NCBI GenBank assembly: GCA_001508155.1
Contig: LGFI01000019.1
Span: forward strand, 1 to 41,028
Length of the DNA: 41,028 nucleotides
Direction of reading: 5' to 3'
Origin: Acetothermia bacterium 64_32
GTDB lineage: Bacteria; Bipolaricaulota; Bipolaricaulia; Bipolaricaulales; Bipolaricaulaceae
How positions within the stretch are numbered: position 1 is the stretch's first letter; the number at the start of each line of letters is the position of its first letter. Under the pieces are notes generated by a model, which saw only the letters and a program-made list of their open reading frames with translations, searched no databases and was not told the origin of the DNA. A program made the translations under genes and the position numbers. This document shows positions 8,145-16,089 of the stretch, piece after piece.

Positions 8145-8867
8145 ATGCGGAAAGCGGGGCTTGCGGCAGCGGGGCTGGTGGGGCTCCTTTTCCAGCCCCG
8201 CTGCTTTTTGTGTGGGGCCGTGCTTTGGTCCCCGAGGGCGCTTTGCCCGGAATGCCTCGCCGAGCTCCCCCGGTGGGAAGGTCCCCGGTGTGTTGTGTGC
8301 GGAAGGGGGGTGGAGGAGGGGACGGACCTGTGTCGGGACTGTGCGGTGGAGGGGCGGCCCTATAGCGCGGCCCGGGCCCTGGGGCCGTATCAGGGCGGGC
8401 TGCGCCGGGTGATCCAGGGCCTCAAGTACGAAGGGGAGCGCGCCCTGGCCCGCCCGTTGGGGCTCCTTTTGACCGAGCTTTTCTCCAGCCTCCAGCCGGC
8501 CTGGGAGGTGGGGCTTGTGACATGTGTGCCGGCGGACCCGGCCAGGCTTAGGGTCCGGGGGTATCACGCCGCGGAGCTCCTGGCCCGGCGGGTGGCCAGG
8601 GAAGCGGGGCTCCCCTTCCGGCGGCTCCTTGCAAAGCCCCGCCCTACCCCGCCTCAGGTGGGCCGCCCGCGCCGGGAAAGGCTGGTGGCCCTGAAAGGGG
8701 CGTTCCGGGCCCGCCGTCCAGGGCAGGGGGAATCAGTCCTCCTGGTGGACGACGTCATCACCACCGGGGCCACGGTCTCCGAGGCCGCCCGAACGCTTCG
8801 GGCGGCGGGATTCGGGGACGTGTACGTGATAGCCTGTGCCCAGGCCGGGGGGGACGATGGATATTAG
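8145..8867 (+). CDS. comF: ComF family phosphoribosyltransferase-like protein
   Basis: ComF-type proteins combine an N-terminal zinc-binding region with a phosphoribosyltransferase fold and are linked to DNA uptake in competent bacteria. Other members have general or unknown roles. The 240-residue sequence has four cysteine pairs (C20/C23, C34/C37, C49/C52, C63/C66), the family segments KYEG and [20 protein letters not shown], and the PRPP-binding motif [14 protein letters not shown]. The ATG at 8145 lies 16 bases after gap. The last three codons overlap the ATG of the next gene. The window shows no other competence gene except the ComEA-like insert in the nucleotidase at 29674. Confidence 0.92.
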   Translation: MRKAGLAAAGLVGLLFQPRCFLCGAVLWSPRALCPECLAELPRWEGPRCVVCGRGVEEGTDLCRDCAVEGRPYSAARALGPYQGGLRRVIQGLKYEGERALARPLGLLLTELFSSLQPAWEVGLVTCVPADPARLRVRGYHAAELLARRVAREAGLPFRRLLAKPRPTPPQVGRPRRERLVALKGAFRARRPGQGESVLLVDDVITTGATVSEAARTLRAAGFGDVYVIACAQAGGDDGY

Positions 8868-9459
8868 AAGGCTGGTGGTGGGGCCCCTGCTCACCAACTG
8901 TTACCTCCTTTCGGCAGGAGGGGAGGTGGCGGTGGTGGACCCTGGGGACCTTTCCCCAAGGCTGGAACAGGCCCTCCAGGGGAAAAAGCTAAGGTACATC
9001 CTCCTCACCCACGGGCACTTCGACCATGCCGATGCCGCTGAGCTCGTGCACGCCCGCACCGGGGCCCCCATCCTCTACCACCCAGAGGAGAAGACCACCT
9101 TCTGGTCCATGGGGAGGAAGCCCCCACCCTTGGGAAGGGAGCTTTCGGATGGGGACAGGATCTACCTCGGCACCGAGGAGCTCCTCGTATGGCACCTGCC
9201 CGGGCACACGCCCGGCTCGGTGGCCTTCCTGTGGGAGCGGGGGAGGACCGCCCTAGTGGGGGATCTCCTCTTCTCCGGTTCGGTGGGGAGGACCGACCTC
9301 CCAGGGGGTTCCTGGGAGCTCCTCGAGCGCTCCCTGAAAAGGCTCCTGGGGCTTGAGGGAAGCTGGCGGGTTCTCCCGGGACACGGCCCGGAGACGGACC
9401 TCGCCCGGGAGCGAAGGGAGAATCCGTTTTTGAGGGGGATCTCAGATGGGACGGCCTGA
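8857..9459 (+). CDS. Metallo-beta-lactamase fold hydrolase (glyoxalase II-like)
   Basis: This is a 200-residue hydrolase of the hydroxyacylglutathione hydrolase-like branch of the MBL superfamily, a soluble two-metal enzyme that acts on thioesters or related esters. The metal site is complete: THGHFDHAD (H52, H54, D56, H57), LPGHTPGS (H117), GDLLFSG with the bridging Asp, and LPGHGPET. The start is ATG 8857, inside the end of comF, with GGGGGG just upstream. An in-frame GTG at 8836 is less likely. It overlaps dnaG by 14 bases. The exact substrate cannot be told from sequence. Confidence 0.9.
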   Translation: MDIRRLVVGPLLTNCYLLSAGGEVAVVDPGDLSPRLEQALQGKKLRYILLTHGHFDHADAAELVHARTGAPILYHPEEKTTFWSMGRKPPPLGRELSDGDRIYLGTEELLVWHLPGHTPGSVAFLWERGRTALVGDLLFSGSVGRTDLPGGSWELLERSLKRLLGLEGSWRVLPGHGPETDLARERRENPFLRGISDGTA

Positions 9460-11149
9460 GGTGGACGAGGTCAAGTCCCGGGTGGATATCGTGGAGCTTA
9501 TCGGCCGTTATGTGACCCTGAAGCCGGGGGGGAAGAACCACAAAGGGCGATGTCCCTTCCATCCTGACGACACCCCTTCCCTTGTGGTGTCCCGGGAAAA
9601 GGGGCTATGGCACTGCTTTGGCTGTGGTGCCGGTGGGGACGCCATCGGGTTCCTCATGCGCATCGAGCGCCTCTCCTTCCCGGAGGCCCTGGCACGGTTG
9701 GCCCAAGAGGTTGGGGTGGAGCTCAAGGGGGGTGGGGCCAAGGGGGAACTCTACCGGGCCTGCCAGGCGGTGGCCCAGTTCTTCTCCCGGCAGCTCCGGG
9801 GCCCGGGGGGGGCGCGCGCCCGCCACTACCTCCTTTCGCGGGGGATAGGGGAAAGGGAGTGGGAAAGCTGGGGCCTTGGGTACGCCCCGGACGCTTGGGA
9901 TGGGCTCCTCCGAGCGCTGGGGCACCTTGGGGTGGAGACGCTCTCTGCCCTGGGGCTTGTGATCAAGGGGGAGCGGGGCTACTACGACCGGTTCCGGGGC
10001 CGGGTGATGTTCACCCTGCGGGACGATCAAGGCCGGCCCGTTGCCTTCGCCGGCCGAGCCCTGGGGGAAGGGCAGCCCAAGTACCTGAACGTGCCCAACA
10101 CCCCGCTCTTCACCAAAGGGACCCTCCTGTTTGGCTTGGACCTGGCCAAGGAGGAGATCAGGAGGCGCGGCCGGGCCATCCTGGTGGAAGGCTATACCGA
10201 CGTGATCAGCATGCACGCAGCGGGCTTCCCCGAGACGGTGGGCTCCATGGGCACCGCCCTCACGGAGGGCCAGGCCCGGCTCCTTTCCCGCTATACGGAC
10301 CGGGTGGTGATCGCCTACGACCGGGATGCTGCCGGCTCGGCCGCCTCCCTCCGGGGGATGGTGGTCCTGCGGGAGGCGGGCCTCAGGGTGGAGGTGGCGC
10401 AGCTCCCCCAAGGCGAGGACCCGGATTCCCTGGCCCGCACCCAGGGCCAGGAAGGGGTCCTCGAGGTACTGGAGGCCGCCAAGCCCTTCCACAGGTTCTT
10501 CCTCGACTCCCTGGCCGAACGCTACGAGCTGAAGAGCCTGAACGGAAAGGAGGCGGCCCTGGCCGAGGCCAGGGAGCTCTGGCCCCGGATCCGCAGCCTG
10601 CCCCTGCGCCACGAGCTGGCCCAGGGCCTGGCCGAGCTGCTCGCCCTCCCCGAGGAGGAGGTGAGGGCCAGCCTGCGAGGCACGCGCTGCCCCCTACACG
10701 ATGAGAAAACCGATGACCGGATCGCGGCCGAGGACCTCGTTATGCACTTCCTCCTGTCCGGAAAGCTCCCCGAACAGGCCCTGGCCCAACTTGAAGTGGA
10801 TGAATTTCGGGCTGAATATAGACCCATCGTGGAGAGGTGGTTGGATCTGTGGCGGGCGGGTTCAGCGCCGGATGCCCAAACGTTGGCCGGCCAGCTGGAC
10901 GAGGACTCCCAGGCACACTTGGCCCGCCTTTCGCTGCTTGACCTCAAGCTCGCCGACGAGGGCCGCGCCGTGGACGATGCCCTGACCCGCTTCCTCTACC
11001 TGCCCCGGATAGAGAGGAGGCTGGCCCGGCTCCGGGAGGAGATGGCCCGCGCAGAGCAATTGGGGGACACGGCCGCCCTGCGGCGGCTGGAGGCCGAATA
11101 CCAAGAGCTTGCCCGAAAGAGGCTAACCCTTTTGCGGAGGAGATCGTGA
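9446..11149 (+). CDS. dnaG: DNA primase
   Basis: DnaG makes the RNA primers for chromosome replication. The 567-residue protein has the N-terminal zinc finger (C36, H39, C57, C60: CPFH and CFGCG), the RNA polymerase core domain ([19 protein letters not shown]), the TOPRIM metal site ([10 protein letters not shown] near residue 246 and YDRDAAG near 291) and a helical C-terminal helicase-binding domain. Length is normal. The gene overlaps rpoD by four bases (GTGA), giving the classic dnaG-rpoD macromolecular-synthesis pair, here without rpsU. Confidence 0.97.
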   Translation: MGRPEVDEVKSRVDIVELIGRYVTLKPGGKNHKGRCPFHPDDTPSLVVSREKGLWHCFGCGAGGDAIGFLMRIERLSFPEALARLAQEVGVELKGGGAKGELYRACQAVAQFFSRQLRGPGGARARHYLLSRGIGEREWESWGLGYAPDAWDGLLRALGHLGVETLSALGLVIKGERGYYDRFRGRVMFTLRDDQGRPVAFAGRALGEGQPKYLNVPNTPLFTKGTLLFGLDLAKEEIRRRGRAILVEGYTDVISMHAAGFPETVGSMGTALTEGQARLLSRYTDRVVIAYDRDAAGSAASLRGMVVLREAGLRVEVAQLPQGEDPDSLARTQGQEGVLEVLEAAKPFHRFFLDSLAERYELKSLNGKEAALAEARELWPRIRSLPLRHELAQGLAELLALPEEEVRASLRGTRCPLHDEKTDDRIAAEDLVMHFLLSGKLPEQALAQLEVDEFRAEYRPIVERWLDLWRAGSAPDAQTLAGQLDEDSQAHLARLSLLDLKLADEGRAVDDALTRFLYLPRIERRLARLREEMARAEQLGDTAALRRLEAEYQELARKRLTLLRRRS

Positions 11150-12216
11150 CCGAGGCGCCCGATACCCTTCCCTCAAGGCCGGAGGAGGAGTTTCAAGAGG
11201 AGGATTTCCTGCGCAGCCTCCCTCTTTTGGAGGAACTGGCCGAGGCCACCCGCAACGAGAGCGAGCACTGGGAGGAGGAGCCTCAGGAGCGGGGGAGCGA
11301 CCCGGTGCGCACCTACCTGCGGGAGATCGGAAGGGTCCCCTTGCTCACCAAGGAGGAAGAGGTGGCCCTGGCCCAGATGATGGAGCGGGGCAAGGAGGCG
11401 GCCGAGGAGCTGAAGAGGGGCCGGAACCTGACCCAGGAGCGGCGGGAGGAACTGGAGCGGCTGGTAGAGCAAGGGGAACGGGCGCGGGAGCGGCTGACCG
11501 TCTCCAACCTGCGGCTTGTGGTATCCATAGCCAAAAGATACATGCATCGGGGCCTGTCCTTGCTGGACCTGATCCAAGAGGGCAACATGGGGCTGATGCG
11601 GGCGGTGGAGAAGTTCGACTGGCGCAAGGGCTACAAGTTCTCCACCTACGCCACCTGGTGGATCCGGCAGGCCATCACCCGGGCCATAGCTGACCAGTCC
11701 CGCACCATCCGCGTCCCGGTGCACACCATCGAGGCCCTGCAGGAGCTGTATCGGCTGCGCCGGGAGTATGTGCAGGCCCACGGGACCCCTCCCAGCTACG
11801 ATGAGCTGGCCGAGCTTTTGGGGACCAGCGTGGAGCGGGTCAAGAAGATCGAGCAGGCGGCGGCCTATACCTCCTCCCTTGAGCGGCCCCTTTCCGAGGA
11901 GGAGGACGAGACCTTGGGGGACTTCCTGCCGGACGAGTCGGTCCCCTCCCCGGCCAGGGAGGCCATCCGCGCCCGGCTCAGGGAGGAGCTTCGCAAGGCC
12001 CTGGAGGGGCTGGAGCCGCGGGAGCGGGAGATCCTGGAGCTCCGGTACGGTTTGGTCGACGGCCACCCCAGGACCCTGAAGGAGGTGGCCAATCAATTCG
12101 AGATCACGCGGGAGCGGGTGCGCCAGATCGAGATCAAGGCCCTGGAAAAGCTCAAACACCCCTCCCGCCAGCAGAACCTGCGGACCCTGCGGGAGCTCCT
12201 GCTTTCAGAGGAATAA
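11146..12216 (+). CDS. rpoD: Primary RNA polymerase sigma factor RpoD/SigA
   Basis: This is the housekeeping sigma-70 factor. The 356-residue protein has a short acidic N-terminus and lacks the long region 1.1 and non-conserved insert of proteobacterial forms, as in Gram-positive SigA. Region 1.2 ([11 protein letters not shown]), region 2 ([29 protein letters not shown] and the -10-reading [14 protein letters not shown]), region 3, and region 4 with the helix-turn-helix [12 protein letters not shown] are all intact. This predicts ordinary TATAAT boxes, as seen in the window. GTG 11146 overlaps the dnaG stop. Only eight bases separate its stop from the convergent tRNA gene, so no separate terminator is visible. 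Confidence 0.97.
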   Translation: MTEAPDTLPSRPEEEFQEEDFLRSLPLLEELAEATRNESEHWEEEPQERGSDPVRTYLREIGRVPLLTKEEEVALAQMMERGKEAAEELKRGRNLTQERREELERLVEQGERARERLTVSNLRLVVSIAKRYMHRGLSLLDLIQEGNMGLMRAVEKFDWRKGYKFSTYATWWIRQAITRAIADQSRTIRVPVHTIEALQELYRLRREYVQAHGTPPSYDELAELLGTSVERVKKIEQAAAYTSSLERPLSEEEDETLGDFLPDESVPSPAREAIRARLREELRKALEGLEPREREILELRYGLVDGHPRTLKEVANQFEITRERVRQIEIKALEKLKHPSRQQNLRTLRELLLSEE

Positions 12217-12224
12217 AAGATCTG

Positions 12225-12297
12225 AGCCGGCGAGAGGAGTCGAACCTCCGACCCGCCGCTTACGAAGCGGCTGCTCTGCCTGCTGAGCTACGCCGGC
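12225..12297 (-). tRNA. tRNA-Thr (anticodon CGT)
   Basis: A full cloverleaf can be folded: acceptor GCCGGCG/CGCCGGC, D stem GCTC/GAGC, anticodon stem GCCGC/GCGGC around the loop TTCGTAA, a five-base variable loop, and a T arm with TTCGACT in the loop. The anticodon CGT reads ACG threonine codons. The discriminator base is T and the 3' CCA is not encoded. The gene converges on rpoD, eight bases away. Its own promoter is annotated at 12307-12334. Confidence 0.97.
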
Positions 12298-12306
12298 ACG
12301 CTTTCC

Positions 12307-12334
12307 ATTTTACCCTGAGGCCCTCGGCCCTCAA
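12307..12334 (-). promoter_or_regulatory. sigma-70 promoter for tRNA-Thr
   Basis: On the minus strand a -35 TTGAGG (complement of 12329-12334) and a -10 TAAAAT (complement of 12307-12312) are separated by 16 bases. Transcription would begin a few bases before the mature tRNA 5' end. The -35 box overlaps the stop codon of the upstream 73-residue gene. Confidence 0.6.
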
Positions 12335-12552
12335 ACCATGCGGTTCCTGCGCAGAGGGAAGCTCACCATCCGCCGATAATAGCGGGTAAGCAGCCGGGCA
12401 TGTTCCGGGGGCAGGCCCGCCTGCCTGAGGCGGCGGCGGAACGCTCGGGTGGCGCGAAAGCGGCCCCACAAAAAGCCGACCCCCACGCCGCCCAAACGGA
12501 ATATCAGTGCGGCAAGCTTTCCTGCGACGACAAGTCCGCGGAGGAACCTCAG
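12331..12552 (-). CDS. Small basic membrane-associated protein, CTG start
   Basis: The frame encodes 73 residues and ends the ECF sigma operon. The N-terminal third is hydrophobic and Gly-rich (LVVAGKLAALIFRLGGVGVGFLW) and could span or lie on a membrane. The rest is strongly basic, with RRRLRQAGL and TRYYRR. No ATG, GTG or TTG is available at the N-terminus. CTG at 12552-12550 (minus strand) overlaps the TGA of the preceding gene as CTGA, and AAGGAGG lies four bases upstream. GTG or TTG inside the hydrophobic part would cut the segment. I do not recognise the family. A role with the sigma/anti-sigma pair is inferred from the tight overlap. Confidence 0.65.
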   Translation of the reverse strand: MRFLRGLVVAGKLAALIFRLGGVGVGFLWGRFRATRAFRRRLRQAGLPPEHARLLTRYYRRMVSFPLRRNRMV

Positions 12553-12857
12553 TCTTCCTCCTTCTTGTCCAAATCTAAATCGTCGCCCAGGTTGATCCCC
12601 CCGAGCCCCTTCCGTCCCAGGATGTCCCGCAGGTTGATCATGTACCCCCGGGCCATGTCCAAGGCATCCTCTTTCGGGATCCCGGCCTCGACGAGTTTCT
12701 TGTAGAACGTGGCCACGGCGTCGGCCATGTTGGCGGCCGCGTCCTTGGAGTAGAGCACGTCCCGCAGCCCCCGGAGGAGGCCGGGGATGCGTTCGGACAC
12801 CACATCGAGCACCTCCCGCAGCTCTTCCACTTCGCCTTTTTTCCGCTCCTCAGTCAC
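12549..12857 (-). CDS. Conserved-looking 102-aa soluble protein in ECF sigma operon
   Basis: The protein is soluble, helical and acidic at both ends, with a charged C-terminal tail (DDLDLDKKEED). No known domain is recognised. The GTG at 12857 overlaps the TGA of the anti-sigma gene (GTGA) and AAGGAGGTG stands at good distance, so expression is coupled to the sigma/anti-sigma pair. It could be a partner of the anti-sigma factor or part of the envelope response the sigma controls. That is inference from position only. Confidence 0.75.
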   Translation of the reverse strand: MTEERKKGEVEELREVLDVVSERIPGLLRGLRDVLYSKDAAANMADAVATFYKKLVEAGIPKEDALDMARGYMINLRDILGRKGLGGINLGDDLDLDKKEED

Positions 12858-13225
12858 CTTGCACCTCCTTCGATCTCAAACAGTGGCACCCTATGCCCGA
12901 ATATCTTGAGCTCCCCGGTCAAGGGCACCTTACCCCCCCGCACCGAAAGGCCAATGGAAAGGCCGAGCAGGAACGAGCCCACATCCAAGCTCCCCAAGGG
13001 TATGCCGCGGGCCCGGGCCAGGGTGCGGATCCACACCTCGTCTTTGGGCTCCGGCAGGCGGGCGAACGCCCCACGGAGCTCCCGGACGAGGCGCACCGCC
13101 TGGGCAAACTCCGTGCGGCAGGCCGGACACCCAGCTAGGTGGGCGGCCAGGGCCGTCCTCTCCTCCCCCGGCAGGCTCCCGGCCGCCTGCCATGGGATAA
13201 GCTCGCGGGCCTGTCGGCAGTTCAT
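12854..13225 (-). CDS. Zinc-finger anti-sigma factor
   Basis: The 123-residue protein has an N-terminal ZAS (zf-HC2) domain with C3, H29, C33 and C36 (HLAGCPAC), the zinc site used by many anti-sigma factors to hold their ECF sigma partner. The C-terminal part (after residue about 75) has a moderately hydrophobic Gly/Leu stretch but no convincing membrane helix, so it may be a cytoplasmic anti-sigma of the redox- or metal-responsive kind. It overlaps the sigma gene by four bases, the usual arrangement for cognate pairs. Confidence 0.88.
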   Translation of the reverse strand: MNCRQARELIPWQAAGSLPGEERTALAAHLAGCPACRTEFAQAVRLVRELRGAFARLPEPKDEVWIRTLARARGIPLGSLDVGSFLLGLSIGLSVRGGKVPLTGELKIFGHRVPLFEIEGGAR

Positions 13226-13728
13226 GCTAGCACCTCCGCCAAGGCCCTTTTTGCATGGTACATCCTGGACTTCACCGTGCCCTCCGGGACCCCCAAGATC
13301 CTGGCGATCTCCTGATAGGAAAGGCCCTCGTAGAAGGCGAGGAACACCACCTCCCGCTGCTGGGGCGAAAGGCGTTCCAAGGCCGAGCGCACGCGTTCCG
13401 CCCTCTCCACCTGACCGGCCGGGTCCGGGAGGACCAATGGCTCATTGGCCGTGCGGGCTCCCCGCGCCTCGCGCCTGAGCAGGGCATGGGCCTGGTTGCG
13501 GGCAACCCCGAAGATCCAGGTAGATACCCGCGAGCTCCCTTTGAAGGTAGCAGCCCCCTCCCACACGGCCACCATGGTGTCCTGGACCACCTCCTCGGCG
13601 AGGTGCCGGTTGCGCAAGATGGTGAGGGCGTAGCAGAAGACTCGAGTGGCGTACCGCTCATAGAGCCGCCGGAAGGCGGCTTCATCGTGGGCCGCCACGC
13701 GCGCAAGAAGCTCGCGGTCGTCCGCCAC
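13222..13728 (-). CDS. ECF (sigma-70 family) RNA polymerase sigma factor
   Basis: The 168-residue protein contains only sigma regions 2 and 4, as in extracytoplasmic-function sigmas. Region 2 shows FRRLYERYATRVFCYAL, AEEVVQDTMVAVWEGA and STWIFGVARNQA. Region 4 shows LSPQQREVVFLAFYEGLSYQEIARILGVPEGTVKSR, quoted here as two motifs: the promoter-reading helix-turn-helix and VPEGTVKSRMYHAKR. GTG 13728 follows AAGGGGG closely. It is flanked by a 63-residue protein upstream and its anti-sigma downstream. The target promoters are not evident in the window. Confidence 0.95.
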   Translation of the reverse strand: MADDRELLARVAAHDEAAFRRLYERYATRVFCYALTILRNRHLAEEVVQDTMVAVWEGAATFKGSSRVSTWIFGVARNQAHALLRREARGARTANEPLVLPDPAGQVERAERVRSALERLSPQQREVVFLAFYEGLSYQEIARILGVPEGTVKSRMYHAKRALAEVLA

Positions 13729-13737
13729 TCCACCCCC

Positions 13738-13929
13738 TTAGCTTTGAGCCTCATGAGCCACTCGGCGGATCACAAAGAGCCAAACCCGGGACTGCCACCG
13801 CTTTGGCACCACAGTCTCTTGGTCTTCAGCTTTCCCCAACCTGGCCTGCTTGAGGCTTTTTTCCAAAAGCTCACGGTACCGCCCCAGGGCCACGTCCTCC
13901 GCTATCCTACCTGAAAGCTTGAGTTCCAT
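13738..13929 (-). CDS. Small 63-aa protein preceding ECF sigma
   Basis: A 63-residue frame (MELKLSGRIAE... ending VAHEAQS) lies nine bases before the sigma gene. It is amphipathic, with a charged first half and a Trp/Val/Leu-rich stretch near the end (SRVWLFVIRRVA). ATG 13929 is chosen because AAGGAG stands five bases upstream. An earlier in-frame ATG overlaps that ribosome site, and further extension is Pro/Arg-rich and antisense to the peptidase gene. I do not recognise the family. It is the first gene of the five-gene sigma operon and may act as a regulator of it. Confidence 0.65.
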   Translation of the reverse strand: MELKLSGRIAEDVALGRYRELLEKSLKQARLGKAEDQETVVPKRWQSRVWLFVIRRVAHEAQS

Positions 13930-13975
13930 CTCGTCTCCTTCCATTAGGTAAGTGGGGAAAAGGGGTAGGGGAGGT

Positions 13976-14989
13976 TCAACTCGTGATGAGGGAGGGGGGC
14001 AGGGCGGGGACGATCCTGCCCCCGCGGCCCTCCGTGGTCTTGGCGGCAAGGAGCGCGGAGAGCACCGCCTCCTCCGTGGCCTCAGCGGCAGCGCGGTAGA
14101 GGGCACCCATGGTCTCGGACCGGTCGGGGATGAACTCCCCGGCCAGCTTTTCAGCTTCGCGAGGAATTCGATAGCCCGTGGAGAAGGCGAGCAGGAAGTC
14201 GCCGGAGCCGGGAGAGGCCGGGGCGCCGGTCCTAGCTAGCCCCAACGCACCCCGGCGACAGAGCCGGGAAAGCTGCTCGGGCAAAAGCGGAGCATCTGTA
14301 GCCAAAATGATGATTACCGAGCCTTGTTCCCCTTTCCGTAAGGGTGGGACCCTGGAAAGGTCAAGGGCCCGACCCAGGAAGCGAAGGTCTTCCCGCCGGC
14401 CCATGTTGGGCAGGGCCAAGGCCCCCACGGTCCAGCCATCCACCAGCCGGGAGGCGGTGCCGATCCCGCTTTTCAGTTCGAAGGCCACCATCCCGGTCCC
14501 GGCCCCCACACAGCCTTCCCGGACCTCCTCACCGGCTTCCTCCAGGGCAGCCAGGGCGTCGGCCTCCAGGACGGGGCGTGACTCTATGGCGGATAGGAAC
14601 CCGTCGTTACACTCCAGGACCACCGGATTGATGGAGCGGGCCTCCGGATGTCGGGACAAAGTCCAGGTTATCAGGGCGTCGGCGCAGCGGAAGACGGCCA
14701 GGGTGTTCGTGAGGAGGATCGGGGTCTCCAGGGTTCCCAGGTGGAGGAGCTGCCACAGCCCCACCGCCTTTCCGTGGCCATGGAGGACGAACGCCCCGGC
14801 CGGGAGCATTTCGGCATAGGGATCCCCAGGCGGGAGGATCGCCGTCACCCCGGTCCGGATCGTCCCCTCCCCGGAGCCCCGGACGATCGTGCGATGCCCC
14901 ACCCGCACCCCGGGGACGTCTGTGATCGTGCCTCGTGGCCCAGGGGGGAGGCGTCCGAGGGAAAGGCCAGCCTGCCTGAACGCGTTCAA
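13976..14989 (-). CDS. P1 family peptidase (DmpA/BapA-like aminopeptidase)
   Basis: P1-family enzymes are N-terminal nucleophile hydrolases that cleave themselves at a Gly-Ser bond and then act as L-aminopeptidase/D-amidase or beta-peptidyl aminopeptidase. The 337-residue sequence has TDVPGVRVGH near the N-terminus, TNTLAVFRCADAL, VGAGTGMVAFELKSGIGTAS, and the processing site PGS|GDFLLAFSTG with S262 as the new N-terminal nucleophile. TTG 14989 is chosen for the GGGAGGTG six bases upstream. TTG 15004 and GTG 14995 lie on or before that site. It probably degrades D- or beta-amino peptides. It precedes the ECF operon by 46 bases. Confidence 0.9.
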   Translation of the reverse strand: MNAFRQAGLSLGRLPPGPRGTITDVPGVRVGHRTIVRGSGEGTIRTGVTAILPPGDPYAEMLPAGAFVLHGHGKAVGLWQLLHLGTLETPILLTNTLAVFRCADALITWTLSRHPEARSINPVVLECNDGFLSAIESRPVLEADALAALEEAGEEVREGCVGAGTGMVAFELKSGIGTASRLVDGWTVGALALPNMGRREDLRFLGRALDLSRVPPLRKGEQGSVIIILATDAPLLPEQLSRLCRRGALGLARTGAPASPGSGDFLLAFSTGYRIPREAEKLAGEFIPDRSETMGALYRAAAEATEEAVLSALLAAKTTEGRGGRIVPALPPSLITS

Positions 14990-15041
14990 AACCACACCTC
15001 CCAAGGGGGCCCAAAAGAAGGCGGAAGCAGCGCCATGGCCC

Positions 15042-15992
15042 CTACGGCTTGGGGACGGCTAGATCTCCCGGGCCCCAGCCCGAAAGCTCCGCCCCAGGCA
15101 GGGACTCCTGGACAATCTCGTGCAGAATCTGGGCGAATTTCACTTTTTCCCGGCCCCAGTCGGCCAGGGTCTTGCCTGAGACCCACGGTTTGTACAGGGC
15201 CCCAGGCCCCACGAGGCACGCCGGCCCCGGCTCCAGCTTGAAGTAACAAGGGGAACAGGTCCTCACCATCTCCGGCCCTTCATAGAAACGGTTGAAGCCG
15301 CCGAAGGAGTCGGTGAGGTAGATGTGGAGGTCAAGCGGCATTTTCACCGCCTTTCGTATGGCGGCGAGCTGGGGCAGGGAGAGGTCCCCCAGGGGGTTGA
15401 AGGTGTTTGCCCCCAAGGACTCCAGGACCTTGGCCCCGGCCGGGTTTCCATGGCCGGCGAAGACCGACACCTTGAACACCACCTCCTTCGGCAGGTCCCC
15501 CTCCTCTCGCATCCGGGAAAGGAGCCAAAGGAGGCCCTCGTCCAGCACCAAAAACCCCCTGAAGCCGAGCTCCACTGCCCGCAGGATATCGGCGATCACA
15601 TACCGCAACTGGTCCGCCCCCCGGAAGCGGAGGCCTGAAAGGCTCCCCTCCGGGGTGGCAAGCTGCCTTCCGGTGTCCCAGCCCGAGCGGGGGCCGGGGG
15701 TGAGGATGGCCTCCACCCTCGCCTCGGCCGCTATCTGCGCCAAATCCCGGAGCTCCGCCCGATCCAGGAGGGTCGCCCCCATCACCGTGGAGATCATCCG
15801 GTGTACCGGAAGCTTCCTGCGCTGGGCCTCGCTCACAACGGCCTCGAGCACCTCCGGCCGCTCCACCCCGGAGATCTCCATCCGGTACCCCGCCCCGTCC
15901 GGAAAGCGCAAGGGGCTTTCCGGAAGCTCGTAGACATCCCGGCCCGGGACCCCATGCTTCTCCATCAACCTTTCCACCCGGCGCTGATCCAT
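15042..15992 (-). CDS. U32 peptidase-like TIM-barrel protein
   Basis: The 316-residue protein resembles a group usually annotated as U32 family peptidases. It shows an ordered beta/alpha pattern (YRMEISGVERPEVLEA, LPVHRMISTVMGATLL, FKVSVFAGHGNPAGAK, LDLHIYLTDSFGGFNR) but I do not see the classical U32 signature around a Cys cluster. Cys residues are limited to RTCSPCYFK and PACLVG near the C-terminus. The substrate is unknown, and a lyase- or epimerase-like function is as likely as proteolysis. ATG 15992 has GAGGAG upstream. It lies between panB and the P1 peptidase, all on the minus strand. Confidence 0.7.
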   Translation of the reverse strand: MDQRRVERLMEKHGVPGRDVYELPESPLRFPDGAGYRMEISGVERPEVLEAVVSEAQRRKLPVHRMISTVMGATLLDRAELRDLAQIAAEARVEAILTPGPRSGWDTGRQLATPEGSLSGLRFRGADQLRYVIADILRAVELGFRGFLVLDEGLLWLLSRMREEGDLPKEVVFKVSVFAGHGNPAGAKVLESLGANTFNPLGDLSLPQLAAIRKAVKMPLDLHIYLTDSFGGFNRFYEGPEMVRTCSPCYFKLEPGPACLVGPGALYKPWVSGKTLADWGREKVKFAQILHEIVQESLPGAELSGWGPGDLAVPKP

Positions 15993-16007
15993 TGCTCCTC
16001 CCTATTC

Positions 16008-16089
16008 TGGTGATCGGTGATATGTGATGAGCCATGAGTAGCAAAGCATCAGCATCTTCCTATCACTCATCACCGATCACTCATCACCA
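16008..16089. repeat. Inverted array of GTGAT heptamers
   Basis: The left arm (16008-16031) reads as three units of GTGAT spaced by two bases (TG-GTGAT-CG-GTGAT-AT-GTGAT). The right arm (16061-16089) is the reverse complement of four such units. Together they make an imperfect palindrome around a 29-base AT-richer loop. The array is clearly poorer in G+C than its surroundings. The right arm also encodes the last two codons and the stop of panB. It may be a mobile or slippage-prone intergenic element, or a transcript-end hairpin for panB. Confidence 0.8.

Noticed and set aside
13930-14106. N-terminal extension of the 63-aa protein
   Set aside because: Pro/Arg-rich and antisense-like over the P1 peptidase end; a good ribosome site supports the shorter start.
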